The position numbers and the translations under genes are program-made. From Streptomyces sp. TS71-3 (GTDB lineage: Bacteria; Actinomycetota; Actinomycetes; Streptomycetales; Streptomycetaceae): DNA of 64,000 nucleotides. The notes below the pieces were generated by a model. The model made no database searches. It worked only from the letters and a program-made list of their open reading frames with translations, and had not been told where the DNA came from. Numbering within the stretch: position 1 is the stretch's first letter; every line of letters begins with the position of its first letter. Below are positions 25,350-33,419 of the stretch, in pieces. The stretch spans positions 1,922,001 through 1,986,000 of the forward strand of contig NZ_BNEL01000003.1 of NCBI RefSeq assembly GCF_018327685.1. The letters are read 5' to 3'.

Positions 25350-26192
25350 GTGACGACGGCTGAGTTCGGAAGGGCGCTGCGGCGCTGGCGGGAGAGGGTC
25401 CCGCCGGGCGCCGCCGGGCTGCCCGCGGGCGGCCAGCGGCGCGCTGCCGGGCTGCGCCGCGAGGAGCTGGCCCTGCTGGCCGGGATCTCGGTCGACTACG
25501 TCATCCGCCTCGAACAGGGCCGGGCGACCAACCCGTCACCCGGTGTCGTCGAGGCCCTGGCCAGGGCGCTGCGGCTGTCGCCGGACGAGCGCGCGTACCT
25601 GTTCCGGGCGGCCGGTCTCGCCGAGCCGGGACCGGACCTGGTCCCCGGATACATCACGCCGAGCGTCCAGCGGATGCTGGACAGGCTGGTCGGCGTGCCC
25701 GTCGGCGTCTGGGACGCCGCCTGGACCATGCTCATGGCCAACCCGCCCTACGCGGCCCTCATGGGCGACCCGTCCGGCTGGCGCGGCCACGAGCGCAACG
25801 GCGTGTGGCGCACCTTCCTCGGCCCCGGCTCCCGGGTCCGGCAGAGCCCCGAGGAGCGGCGCGACCTCCAGGCGGTCCAGGTGGCGGACCTGAGGGAGAC
25901 CGCGGGCCGCTACCCGAACGACCCGGGCCTGCGGGAGCTGATCGCGGAGCTGCACGCGAAGAGCGCCCGGTTCGCCGAGCTGTGGGACGGGGGCGCCGTG
26001 CAGGTGCACAGGGCCGCGCGCAAGACCGTCGAACACCCCCAGGTGGGCCTGCTGACGCTGGACTGCGACGTGCTCAGCGTGGCGGGCAGCGACCTGCGCA
26101 TGATGGTCTACACGGCCGAGCCCGGCACCACCGACGAGGAGCGCCTCGCGCTCGTCCTCACCCTGGGCCTCCAGGAACTCGGAGTCCGTTAG
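25350..26192 (+). CDS. XRE-type helix-turn-helix regulator with MmyB-like C-terminal domain
   Basis: A 280-residue regulator. The N-terminal HTH comprises LRREELALLAGISVDYVIRL and EQGRATNPSPGVVEALARAL. The C-terminal domain resembles the MmyB-like ligand-binding domain (WTMLMANPPYAALMG, then WRTFLGPGSRVR). Fatty-acid or acyl-ligand binding has been proposed for the MmyB fold, but nothing here shows a ligand. The GTG at 25350 is chosen because the sequence before it is not conserved in type and the start gives the standard TTAEFGRALRRWRE beginning. It is divergent from the SDR gene, its likely target. Confidence 0.87.
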   Translation: MTTAEFGRALRRWRERVPPGAAGLPAGGQRRAAGLRREELALLAGISVDYVIRLEQGRATNPSPGVVEALARALRLSPDERAYLFRAAGLAEPGPDLVPGYITPSVQRMLDRLVGVPVGVWDAAWTMLMANPPYAALMGDPSGWRGHERNGVWRTFLGPGSRVRQSPEERRDLQAVQVADLRETAGRYPNDPGLRELIAELHAKSARFAELWDGGAVQVHRAARKTVEHPQVGLLTLDCDVLSVAGSDLRMMVYTAEPGTTDEERLALVLTLGLQELGVR

Positions 26193-26346
26193 GGTCGTCC
26201 CGGAGCGAAGAGGGGCACACCGGCCGGCGATGCGTCCCGCGCAGCGGCGAGAAGGCCGGGCGTCCGCGGGGAGGGCCCCCGGCCGCGGCCTCTCACGCGG
26301 CAACCGGCAGCACGCGCAGGCCGCAGCGAGGATCCTGGGAGCACCC

Positions 26347-26598
26347 GTGCGATTGACAGTGGAGTTCACCACCGAACCCTTCGACCTGGACGAGCCTCCC
26401 GGCCACGCCCTGGTCGCCCGTGACGTCATCCAGGACGCGGAACTGGACGCCTTCGACATAGGCCCCTTCGGCAACACCGTGGAGGGCGAGGCGTCCGCCG
26501 TCCTCGGCGCCATCGACGCGCTGCTGCGCCGCACCCTCGACGCCGGGGCGACCCGCATCTCGCTCCAGGTCAACGTGGCCGCCGAGGAGGACCGTTGA
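26347..26598 (+). CDS. Small conserved protein of unknown function, coupled to HTH gene
   Basis: An 83-residue protein beginning VRLTVEFTTEPFDLDEPPGH and ending TRISLQVNVAAEEDR. It looks like a compact alpha/beta domain, possibly a small ligand-binding or subunit protein, but I do not recognise a family. The GTG at 26347 is preceded by GGGAG with about 5 bases spacing. Its TGA overlaps the TTG start of the next gene (TTGA), so the two proteins are probably made in equal amounts and may act together. It lies between the glyoxylate and urate gene groups. Confidence 0.7.
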   Translation: MRLTVEFTTEPFDLDEPPGHALVARDVIQDAELDAFDIGPFGNTVEGEASAVLGAIDALLRRTLDAGATRISLQVNVAAEEDR

Positions 26599-26972
26599 CC
26601 GGCGGCACCGACGAGCCGTTCGCCCGGGCCGTCAAACCCCTCGTGGACGCCATGGGCGCCCAGATGCTGCCGCCCGCGCAGGCCGGCCCCGACGACATCG
26701 TGCTGTCCTGGCAGGGCAGACAGGTCGTCGCCGTCCGCCTGCCCCAGCTCGCCGACTCCCTGGACCGCATCCTCGCCGCGCTGGAGCGCGAGCACGGCGG
26801 GCCGCTCGCGGACCTCGACCGCAGGACGAAGCAGAAGGTCGTACGGCAACTGGAGGCACGCGGCGCGTTCTCGGTACGGCACGGCGTCGAGACCGTCGCC
26901 ACGGCCCTGGGCGTCAGCCGCTTCACCGTCTACAACTACCTCAACAGGGAGCAGGCGAAGGGCTCCGGGTGA
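26595..26972 (+). CDS. Small HTH-domain protein (Fis/PucR-like C terminus)
   Basis: A 125-residue protein. Residues 1-70 form an uncharacterised alpha/beta region (DDIVLSWQGRQVVAVRLPQL). Residues 75-120 are a helix-turn-helix: LDRRTKQKVVRQLEARGAFS, then VETVATALGVSRFTVYNYL. The HTH type is the Fis-like one that also ends PucR-family purine regulators. The start is TTG at 26595, overlapping the upstream stop as TTGA. Because it sits between gcl/hyi and the urate operon it is a candidate second regulator of purine catabolism, but there is no direct evidence of targets. Confidence 0.75.
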   Translation: MTGGTDEPFARAVKPLVDAMGAQMLPPAQAGPDDIVLSWQGRQVVAVRLPQLADSLDRILAALEREHGGPLADLDRRTKQKVVRQLEARGAFSVRHGVETVATALGVSRFTVYNYLNREQAKGSG

Positions 26973-27158
26973 CCCGGGCCAGCGGACGTGGCGGCAGCGG
27001 GCCGCGGCGGGGCGGCGGACCCCGTCGGGCGTGCTCGTCGCCGATCACGGCACACGCTGCACCGAACCCCGGTGCGTTCTGCCCCCGTGGCTGCCCCGGC
27101 GGACTCTGTCCACGCGTGCGTACGGCTGGTAGGGAGGAGAGGAGCCCTGGGAGGTCTC

Positions 27159-27920
27159 TTGCCCTCACACGCGCACCCATTACCGAGCACCGCCGCGGAC
27201 AGGCCGCACTCAACGCCCCGTACCGCCTCGGTGACACCAGCCGCGCCGACGATCGCCGCCCTGCAACGCACGGTCGGCAACGCTGTCGTCCAACGGATGC
27301 TGCGGCGCAACAACTTCAGCACGGCGACCCGGACGGCCATGCCCGTGGCCCAGGGGCAACACCGCAGGCACATCGTCCCGCACCACGCGATGAAAGGCGC
27401 GCTGCAGAACTGGTGGGACTCCAAAGGCTCCCAGACCGCCGGAAACAACACGCAGCTCAATTCCCTGCGCGATGTCCAGGGCCTGCTGGACTCGATGAAC
27501 AACAACACCAGCAACCTGTGGCCGGGGCAGGGAGCCGCCAACAGCGCGATCGGAATGCTCGCCCACCACATGCCGGATCTCATCGATGAGATCAGCAGGC
27601 AACACCTGGCCGGTCAGGAGGCGTACGACGTCATCGCCCAGTACTCCGGCTTCCAGCAGAACACCCAGCAGCAACTCGCCGACCCCATCTTTGAATTCGT
27701 GCGGAACCAGGCAAACCCGAGAGAAGTCGTACGGTTCCTCAAGCAGGTGCAGCTGAACGCGGAAATCGACATGCCGTCCGGGAACCCGCAGGCGTCCGTG
27801 ATGGCTTGGCAGGATCTGCGAGGGCGATTCGAACGGCTCCAGAACGATCCCGTACGCCACACGGAGGCTCACGTCCTCAGCCTCTACCAGGACTTCATGA
27901 ACATGCCCGCTCCCGTCTGA
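27159..27920 (+). CDS. Putative contractile-injection-system (eCIS) cargo-like protein with His-rich nuclease-like motif
   Basis: A protein of about 253 residues. Near the N terminus it has PTIAALQRTVGNAVVQRML (residues 30-48), the LQRxxGNxxVxxLL signature seen at the start of Streptomyces eCIS-associated (DUF4157-type) proteins. A short linker is followed by GQHRRHIVPHHAMKG (residues 66-80), a His cluster like those of HNH/GHH-type toxins. The C-terminal 170 residues are helical and rich in Asn/Gln (MNNNTSNLW, QNTQQQLA). From about 27290 the base composition is visibly less GC-rich than its neighbours, which suggests acquisition. The start is uncertain: TTG 27159 has GGGAGG 5 bases upstream. 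No injection-system or immunity gene was recognised in the window. Confidence 0.6.
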   Translation: MPSHAHPLPSTAADRPHSTPRTASVTPAAPTIAALQRTVGNAVVQRMLRRNNFSTATRTAMPVAQGQHRRHIVPHHAMKGALQNWWDSKGSQTAGNNTQLNSLRDVQGLLDSMNNNTSNLWPGQGAANSAIGMLAHHMPDLIDEISRQHLAGQEAYDVIAQYSGFQQNTQQQLADPIFEFVRNQANPREVVRFLKQVQLNAEIDMPSGNPQASVMAWQDLRGRFERLQNDPVRHTEAHVLSLYQDFMNMPAPV

Positions 27921-28145
27921 GACCGCCGCGTCCTCGGGAGTCCGGGCCGCACCGCCCTTCCGGCCCTGGTACGCGGCGCCGGCACGGCCCCGGGGCCCGC
28001 GGCGACGGCTCTGCTCGTCCGGTGGGTGCGACGGGGGTGGCGCGGCACCGGGGCACCCCGGTGGCGGCGGACCGCCCCGACGGCCGAGGCCCTAGACTCT
28101 GCCGCACTCTGCCGGGGGAACCGGCGACGGGGGAAGGTGTGGGGG

Positions 28146-29924
28146 ATGCTGGAAGCCGCTCCGTTGCAGCCGGGCGACCCGGGGGAGGTGCCCGGCTACC
28201 GGCTGGAGGGCAGGCTCGGGGAGGGGGCGCAGGGCGTCGTCTTCCTCGGGCGCGATCCGGCCGGCGGCCCTGCCGCGGTGAAGGTGCTGCACGCCCGCCT
28301 CTCCGGTGACGACCAGGCACGCCGCAGGTTCCTCCAGGAGATAGCCGCCGCCAAGCACGTCGCCGGGTTCGGCACGGCCCGGGTGCTGGACGCCGACGCG
28401 AGCGGGGACCGCCCGTACGTGGTGAGCGAGTACGTCGACGGGCCCTCGTTGCAGAAGCTGGTGGCCGAGCAGGGGCCGCGCACGGGCGGCGCTCTGGAGC
28501 GGCTCGCCGTGGGCACAGCGATGGCGCTGACCGCGATCCACCGGGCCGGGGTCGTGCACCGCGACCTCAAACCGGGCAACGTCCTGCTCGGGCCCGACGG
28601 CCCCCGCGTCATCGACTTCGGGATCGCCCGCGCGCTGGCCGGAGCGCCCACCCTCACCGCCGGAGCCGTCGGCACGCCCGCGTACATGGCGCCCGAACAG
28701 CTCGGCCGGGGCGAGACAGGCCCCGCGGCCGACGTCTTCGCCTGGGCCTGCACGATGGTCTACGCGGCCACCGGCGCGCCGCCGTTCGGGAACGACACCG
28801 TCGCCGCCGTGATGACCCGGGTGCTGACCGCCGAGCCCGACCTGTCCGGTGTGCCCGCGCCGCTCGCCGGTGTCGTCGCCGCCTGCCTGGCCAAGGACCC
28901 CGCCGCACGCCCCGGCATCCGGCAGGTGCTGGACCGGGTGCTCGGCGAGCCGGAGGGCGGCGGCGCGGCATCCGCCCCGGTGCCGCCGACGGCCACCACC
29001 GTGGACAGCGGCCCCACGGCTCCGTCCGCCACCGCGGTGGACACCGGCCCGCACGCTCCCACCGCCACCACCGTGGACCCCTCGCCCGCCGCCACCGCCC
29101 CGCCGGACCCGTCGGCCGCCACCGTCACGCGCGTGCCGCTGTCCACCCCGCCGCCGCCCACCGCACCGCCCGCGGTGCCGCCGGCCGCCGAGTCGCCGGC
29201 GGCCGGCGGGAAGCGCCGGCGGTGGCCCGTGGTCGTCGGAGGGGTGGCCGTCCTCGCCGTGCTCGCGGGCGCCGGCGTCTGGTGGCTGGGCGGGGGTGAC
29301 GAGCAGAAGTACACCAAGCTGACCGAGAGCGGCTGCCGGATGGTCACGGCGGCGACCGCCCGGAAACTGGTCCCGCAGGCGGCGGTCGACCACGACGGCG
29401 AGGGGCCCGACCACGAGAAGGCGTCGTACATCCGGTCCGGCTGCGAGTGGTCACGCGTCGGGGACGCCTATCCCACCCTGCGGCAGTTGAGCGTCAGCGT
29501 CCTCGTCGAGCTCGACATGAAGGACCCGGACCTGGTCGACGGGGATCCGACCGACGGGATACGCCGCGCCACGGCCGACCTGGACTCCGACCGGAAGGAC
29601 TTCAAGGCCAAGGCCGATCGCACCCAGGACCTCGGCGGCGGCTTCGTGACCTACTACGGCTCGACCGCGGATCTTGCCGGGATCGGCGATGAGGCGGTCG
29701 TCATCTCCCACCACGACCTGGGCGACGGCGGCGCCTACGACCCCGAGGTGGTGGAGATCCGGGCACGGCTGGCCAACGCCGAGATCGACGTGCAGTACAT
29801 GTCCGCCGCGAAGTCCGGCAAGCGGATGATCCCCACCACCGGGCCCGAGGTGCAGAAGCTCGCCGAGACGGCGGCCCACGACCTCGTCGACAGCCTTCGG
29901 AACTGCACGGAGTGCACCCGATGA
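28146..29924 (+). CDS. Receptor-type Ser/Thr protein kinase (PknB-like)
   Basis: A 592-residue Hanks-type kinase. Cytoplasmic kinase domain at residues 18-275: GRLGEGAQGVVFLG loop, Lys46 in AAVKVL, catalytic Asp140 in VVHRDLKPGNVLL, VIDFGIARAL and GTPAYMAPEQL. A Pro/Thr/Ala-rich linker with repeated PTATTVDxGP units follows. One transmembrane helix (WPVVVGGVAVLAVLAGAGVW) lies near residue 365, then an extracytoplasmic domain of about 210 residues with paired Cys (SGCRMV, SGCEWS, NCTEC). The sensor domain is not one I recognise by name. ATG 28146 follows a GGGGGAAGG stretch. It overlaps the next kinase gene (ATGA), so the two paralogues are co-expressed. Confidence 0.92.
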   Translation: MLEAAPLQPGDPGEVPGYRLEGRLGEGAQGVVFLGRDPAGGPAAVKVLHARLSGDDQARRRFLQEIAAAKHVAGFGTARVLDADASGDRPYVVSEYVDGPSLQKLVAEQGPRTGGALERLAVGTAMALTAIHRAGVVHRDLKPGNVLLGPDGPRVIDFGIARALAGAPTLTAGAVGTPAYMAPEQLGRGETGPAADVFAWACTMVYAATGAPPFGNDTVAAVMTRVLTAEPDLSGVPAPLAGVVAACLAKDPAARPGIRQVLDRVLGEPEGGGAASAPVPPTATTVDSGPTAPSATAVDTGPHAPTATTVDPSPAATAPPDPSAATVTRVPLSTPPPPTAPPAVPPAAESPAAGGKRRRWPVVVGGVAVLAVLAGAGVWWLGGGDEQKYTKLTESGCRMVTAATARKLVPQAAVDHDGEGPDHEKASYIRSGCEWSRVGDAYPTLRQLSVSVLVELDMKDPDLVDGDPTDGIRRATADLDSDRKDFKAKADRTQDLGGGFVTYYGSTADLAGIGDEAVVISHHDLGDGGAYDPEVVEIRARLANAEIDVQYMSAAKSGKRMIPTTGPEVQKLAETAAHDLVDSLRNCTECTR

Positions 29925-32173
29925 GCCCCGCGCACGACGGCGCGAACCCTGTACACGACGGCGCCGGCCGCGTACACGACGGCCAGAGCGCCGTCTCCGT
30001 CGCCCCGCTGCACTCCGGGGACCCGGCGGCCATCGCCGGCTACCGGCTCGCGGGCCGGCTCGGACAGGGCGGCCAGGGCGTCGTCTACCTCGGGTACGGC
30101 TCGGGCGGCGAGAAGGTCGCCGTCAAGCTGCTGCACGCCTCGTTCGGCGCCGATCCCAGGGCGCGTACCCGCTTCGCGCGCGAGGTCGACACCGCCCGCC
30201 GCGTCGCCTCCTACAGCACCGCGCAGGTGCTCGCCGCGGACATCGAGGGCTCCCAGCCGTACGTCGTCAGCGAGTTCATCGACGGGCCCTCGCTGCTGGA
30301 GTACGTCCGCGGACACGGCCCGCAGCGCGGCGAGGCGCTGACCCGGCTGGCGATCGGCACCCTGGCGGCACTGCTCGCGGTGCACCGCGCCGGGATCGTG
30401 CACCGCGACTTCAAGCCCGCGAACGTGCTGCTGCCGCGGGAGGGCCCCCGGGTCGTCGACTTCGGCATCGCCCGCGTGCTGGAGAACGCCAGCACCCTCA
30501 CCAGCCAGGTCATCGGCACCCCCGCCTACATGGCGCCGGAGCAGCTGAACGGCAAACCGGTCACGCCGGCCACGGACATGTTCGCGTGGGGCGCCACGAT
30601 GGCGTTCGCGGCCACGGGGCGCGCGCCGTTCGGCTCCGACAGCGTGGCCGCCGTCATCGCCGGGGTGCTGCACGCCGAACCCGACCTGGCCGGGGTCGAC
30701 GGGCCGCTGCGCCCGGTCGTCGCCGCCTGCCTGGCGAAGGACCCGGCGGCCCGCCCAGGTGTCCGGGAACTGCTCGCCCGGTTCCTGGACGGCGACCCCT
30801 CGGCCGCCACGCAGGCCGGGACCCCGGCAGCGGCCACCGCCGTGGTCCCGGAGGCCACGCTGCTGGACGCGGCGAACCGTGCCGTGGCGGACCTGGCCGC
30901 GGCGCCCACGGCCACGTCCGTGCCCACGCAGGGCGGCCCGGCGCGCACGTCACCTGCGCCGGATCGGCCCGCGTCGCCGCCGGATCGGCCCGCAGGACCC
31001 TCGCGCCGCGGGCTGCTGATCGGGGGAGGCGTTCTCGTCGCGGCGGCCGCCGGCGGCTCGCTGGCCTACCTGCTCAGGGACGACCGGCCCCTGGGCGGCG
31101 ACCGCACCCGGTGGACGCACGCCGTCGGAGGCAAGGAGGTCGGGCAGATCGCCGCGACCGCCGACGCCGTCTTCTTCGCCTCCGAGGCCGGCTCGCTCCA
31201 GGCCCTCGACGCCACCACGGGCAAGGCGCTCTGGACGCACAAGGGCGCCGTCTCCCACCTGGTGCGCTCCGGCACCACCCTCTTCGCCGTCGACGGCACC
31301 CGGCTGCGGGCCATCGACGCGAGCGGCGGCCGGGTCCGCTGGTCCGTCACCCTCTCGCGCAACCCCCTGGGCGCCGACGACGCGAGGCTCGCCACCAGCG
31401 GAGACCTCGTCCTGATCGCCACCGATCGGTTCGCGGCCGACGGGCGGCCGGAGGTCGTCCTCCGGGCCCTGAGCGCCGCCGACGGCTCGCGCCGCTGGAG
31501 TGCGGCCCCGGCCCGCCTGCAAGGCTCCGTCGCGGACCTCACGCTGGCGGCCTCCCCGAAGGGGATCGTCGCGACCACGCACGGGAGCTCCGGAGGGAAG
31601 TTCTACGGGACCGTGGCCGGCCTGTCGCCCGGCACGGGTGAGGAGCTGTGGCACACCGGCCTGGCCACCGCCAGCGGCTTCGGCGCCACCGCCGTGGTCG
31701 GCGACACCGCGCTGGTCGGCCTGCCCGACGTGAACGGCTCCTTCCACGCCTACGACCCGGCCACCGGCCGCCAGCGCTGGAGCGCGCCGCTCGTCGAACA
31801 CGGCACCGTCTCGCTCGCCGCCGACGCGGACACCGTCTACTTCTGCGGTGCCCGGCGCACCGAGCCGGGCGGCTCCAACACCGCGGAGGCCCTGTACGCC
31901 CTCGACCGGGCCACCGGCAAGCAGCGCTGGACCGCCCAGACGCCGACCTACGGCGAGACGTGGGGGCCGGTGGGGAACGTGGTACTGGCCACCGGCAAGT
32001 CCTTCAACGGCATCTGGGCGCTCGACACCCGAACCGGTGACACCGTCTGGTCCGTCGACGACATGCCGAAGCCGACCCTGCTCGCCTGGAACGACACCAC
32101 CGCGTTCCTGGTGGCGGGCGGCGACGACAACGGCGACGACCAGACCCTGTACGCGCTGCGCATCGCACGCTGA
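29921..32173 (+). CDS. Receptor-type Ser/Thr protein kinase with PQQ-like beta-propeller sensor
   Basis: A 750-residue kinase paralogous to the one before it. It starts with a short HDGxxxVHDG repeat. The kinase domain (residues about 35-295) has GRLGQGGQGVVYLG, VAVKLLHASF, IVHRDFKPANVLL, VVDFGIARVL and GTPAYMAPEQL. A Pro/Ala linker and one membrane helix (GLLIGGGVLVAAAAGGSLAY) follow. Outside the membrane are about seven PQQ-type blades (LQALDATTGKALWTH, LYALDRATGKQRWTAQ, IWALDTRTGDTVWSV). The propeller may sense a cell-wall or small-molecule ligand. It is coupled to the upstream kinase by ATGA and ends 47 bp before the operator of the urate operon. Confidence 0.93.
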   Translation: MSPAHDGANPVHDGAGRVHDGQSAVSVAPLHSGDPAAIAGYRLAGRLGQGGQGVVYLGYGSGGEKVAVKLLHASFGADPRARTRFAREVDTARRVASYSTAQVLAADIEGSQPYVVSEFIDGPSLLEYVRGHGPQRGEALTRLAIGTLAALLAVHRAGIVHRDFKPANVLLPREGPRVVDFGIARVLENASTLTSQVIGTPAYMAPEQLNGKPVTPATDMFAWGATMAFAATGRAPFGSDSVAAVIAGVLHAEPDLAGVDGPLRPVVAACLAKDPAARPGVRELLARFLDGDPSAATQAGTPAAATAVVPEATLLDAANRAVADLAAAPTATSVPTQGGPARTSPAPDRPASPPDRPAGPSRRGLLIGGGVLVAAAAGGSLAYLLRDDRPLGGDRTRWTHAVGGKEVGQIAATADAVFFASEAGSLQALDATTGKALWTHKGAVSHLVRSGTTLFAVDGTRLRAIDASGGRVRWSVTLSRNPLGADDARLATSGDLVLIATDRFAADGRPEVVLRALSAADGSRRWSAAPARLQGSVADLTLAASPKGIVATTHGSSGGKFYGTVAGLSPGTGEELWHTGLATASGFGATAVVGDTALVGLPDVNGSFHAYDPATGRQRWSAPLVEHGTVSLAADADTVYFCGARRTEPGGSNTAEALYALDRATGKQRWTAQTPTYGETWGPVGNVVLATGKSFNGIWALDTRTGDTVWSVDDMPKPTLLAWNDTTAFLVAGGDDNGDDQTLYALRIAR

Positions 32174-32219
32174 GCACCCTTGCCGGGACGCCCGCACCGG
32201 AGGCGGCTCCGGACACGAA

Positions 32220-32236
32220 TTCAACAAAGTGTTGAC
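32220..32236. promoter_or_regulatory. Class-2 operator before the urate-degradation operon
   Basis: TTCAACAAAGTGTTGAC matches TTCAAC-N5-GTTGAA in 11 of 12 defined bases. It lies 72-88 bp upstream of the OHCU decarboxylase ATG. Related sites lie before allB (60334-60350, perfect) and malate synthase (57026-57042). Confidence 0.65.
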
Positions 32237-32307
32237 GACTCTCGGGTGAGGGTATGGGATAGGCGCACCCCAGCCCGATTCCGCGACGAAGGCCGGAGGC
32301 CGCCGTG

Positions 32308-32913
32308 ATGTCGTCCGCGCAGCGCTCCACCGGGCCGCTCCCTGCGGCGGCCGCGGCACTCGACCGGTTCAACGCCCTCCCCGAGGACGCGGCCACCGCC
32401 GTACTCCACGACGTCTGCTCCTCGGCCGCCTGGGTACGCGCCCTGCTCGACGGGCGCCCGTACGCCACCCTCGGCGGGCTGCTCGCCGCGCAGGACGCCG
32501 CCACCGCCGCGCTGACCGCCACGGACCTGGCGGAGGCGATGGCCGGGCACCCGCCGATCGGGGATCCGGCACCCCGTGGCCCGGCGGACGGTGATCCGGC
32601 ACCAGGAGACCCGGCACCAGGAGACCCGGCACCCGGCGGCGGGCACTCCGCCCGCGAGCAGGCGGGCATGGCCCGCGCGTCCGAGCGGCTCAAGGAGGAG
32701 ATGACCACGCTCAATCGGGCGTACCGCGAGCGGTTCGGGCACGTCTTCCTGATCTGCGCCTCCGGCCTGAGCGCCGGTCAGATGCGGGACGCGCTGGCGG
32801 CACGGCTGCGCAACACGCCGGACCGCGAGCGCGAGATCGTCCGCACCGAACTGGCGAAGATCAACCGCATCCGTCTGACCCGCCTCGCGACGGCCCAAGA
32901 GGAGCGCACGTGA
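32308..32913 (+). CDS. 2-oxo-4-hydroxy-4-carboxy-5-ureidoimidazoline (OHCU) decarboxylase
   Basis: A 201-residue OHCU decarboxylase, the third step from urate to S-allantoin. Family marks are DRFNALPEDAATAVLHDVC, the active-site His in EAMAGHPPIGD, then the ERFGHVFLICASGLSAGQM region with the catalytic Glu/Arg neighbourhood, and RNTPDREREIVRTELAKINR. A low-complexity insert of about 35 residues (GDPAPGDPAPGDPAP, encoded by 15-bp tandem repeats) follows the HPPIG motif and makes it longer than the usual 165-175. A GTG at 32305 is an alternative start; GGAGG lies 8 bases before ATG 32308. It is the first gene of an OHCU decarboxylase / HIUase / uricase / deaminase operon under a class-2 operator. 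Confidence 0.92.
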   Translation: MSSAQRSTGPLPAAAAALDRFNALPEDAATAVLHDVCSSAAWVRALLDGRPYATLGGLLAAQDAATAALTATDLAEAMAGHPPIGDPAPRGPADGDPAPGDPAPGDPAPGGGHSAREQAGMARASERLKEEMTTLNRAYRERFGHVFLICASGLSAGQMRDALAARLRNTPDREREIVRTELAKINRIRLTRLATAQEERT

Positions 32914-32953
32914 ACCGGACGGGACCGCACACGACGGCCGGAGAGGAGCCCGC

Positions 32954-33415
32954 ATGACCCCCGGCGGCACGACCCCGGAGGGCATGCATGCCCCGGCGCC
33001 CCCGCACGCCACCGTCTCCACGCACGTCCTGGACACCGCGGCGGGCCGCCCCGCGGCGGGCGTTCCGGTCGAACTCGCCGCCCGCCCGGACGGTGGCGCG
33101 GCCTGGGCGCCGGTCGGCGCCTCGCGCACCGACGCGGACGGCCGGTGCCGGGACCTGCCCGCGCCGCCGGCCGGCACCGCCCATGTGCGGCTCACGTTCG
33201 GCACCGGGTCCTACGCCACCGGCCCCGAGGAACCCACCAGCAGTCCCGCCACGTCCGGCGGGCCGGCCGAGGCACGGCATGACGCCCCCCGCCCGGGGGA
33301 CGGCGGTGCGTTCTTCCCGGAGGTGGCGGTCGCCTTCGCCGTCGCGCCGGGGGAGCATTACCACGTGCCGCTGCTGCTGAGCCCGTTCGGCTACTCCGTC
33401 TACCGAGGGAGCTAG
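32954..33415 (+). CDS. 5-hydroxyisourate hydrolase (transthyretin-like)
   Basis: A 153-residue HIU hydrolase that opens 5-hydroxyisourate made by uricase. The N-terminal signature ATVSTHVLDTAAGRPAAGVP contains the catalytic His, and GASRTDADGRC follows. The C-terminal YHVPLLLSPFGYSVYRGS ends in the diagnostic YRGS. Between FGTGSYATGP and GGAFFPEVAVAF there is an unusual Pro/Ser/Gly-rich insert of about 25 residues, so the protein is longer than the usual 105-130. ATG 32954 has GAGAGGAG upstream. It lies 40 bp after the OHCU decarboxylase stop and only 4 bp before the urate oxidase start. Confidence 0.94.
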   Translation: MTPGGTTPEGMHAPAPPHATVSTHVLDTAAGRPAAGVPVELAARPDGGAAWAPVGASRTDADGRCRDLPAPPAGTAHVRLTFGTGSYATGPEEPTSSPATSGGPAEARHDAPRPGDGGAFFPEVAVAFAVAPGEHYHVPLLLSPFGYSVYRGS

Positions 33416-33419
33416 CAAG

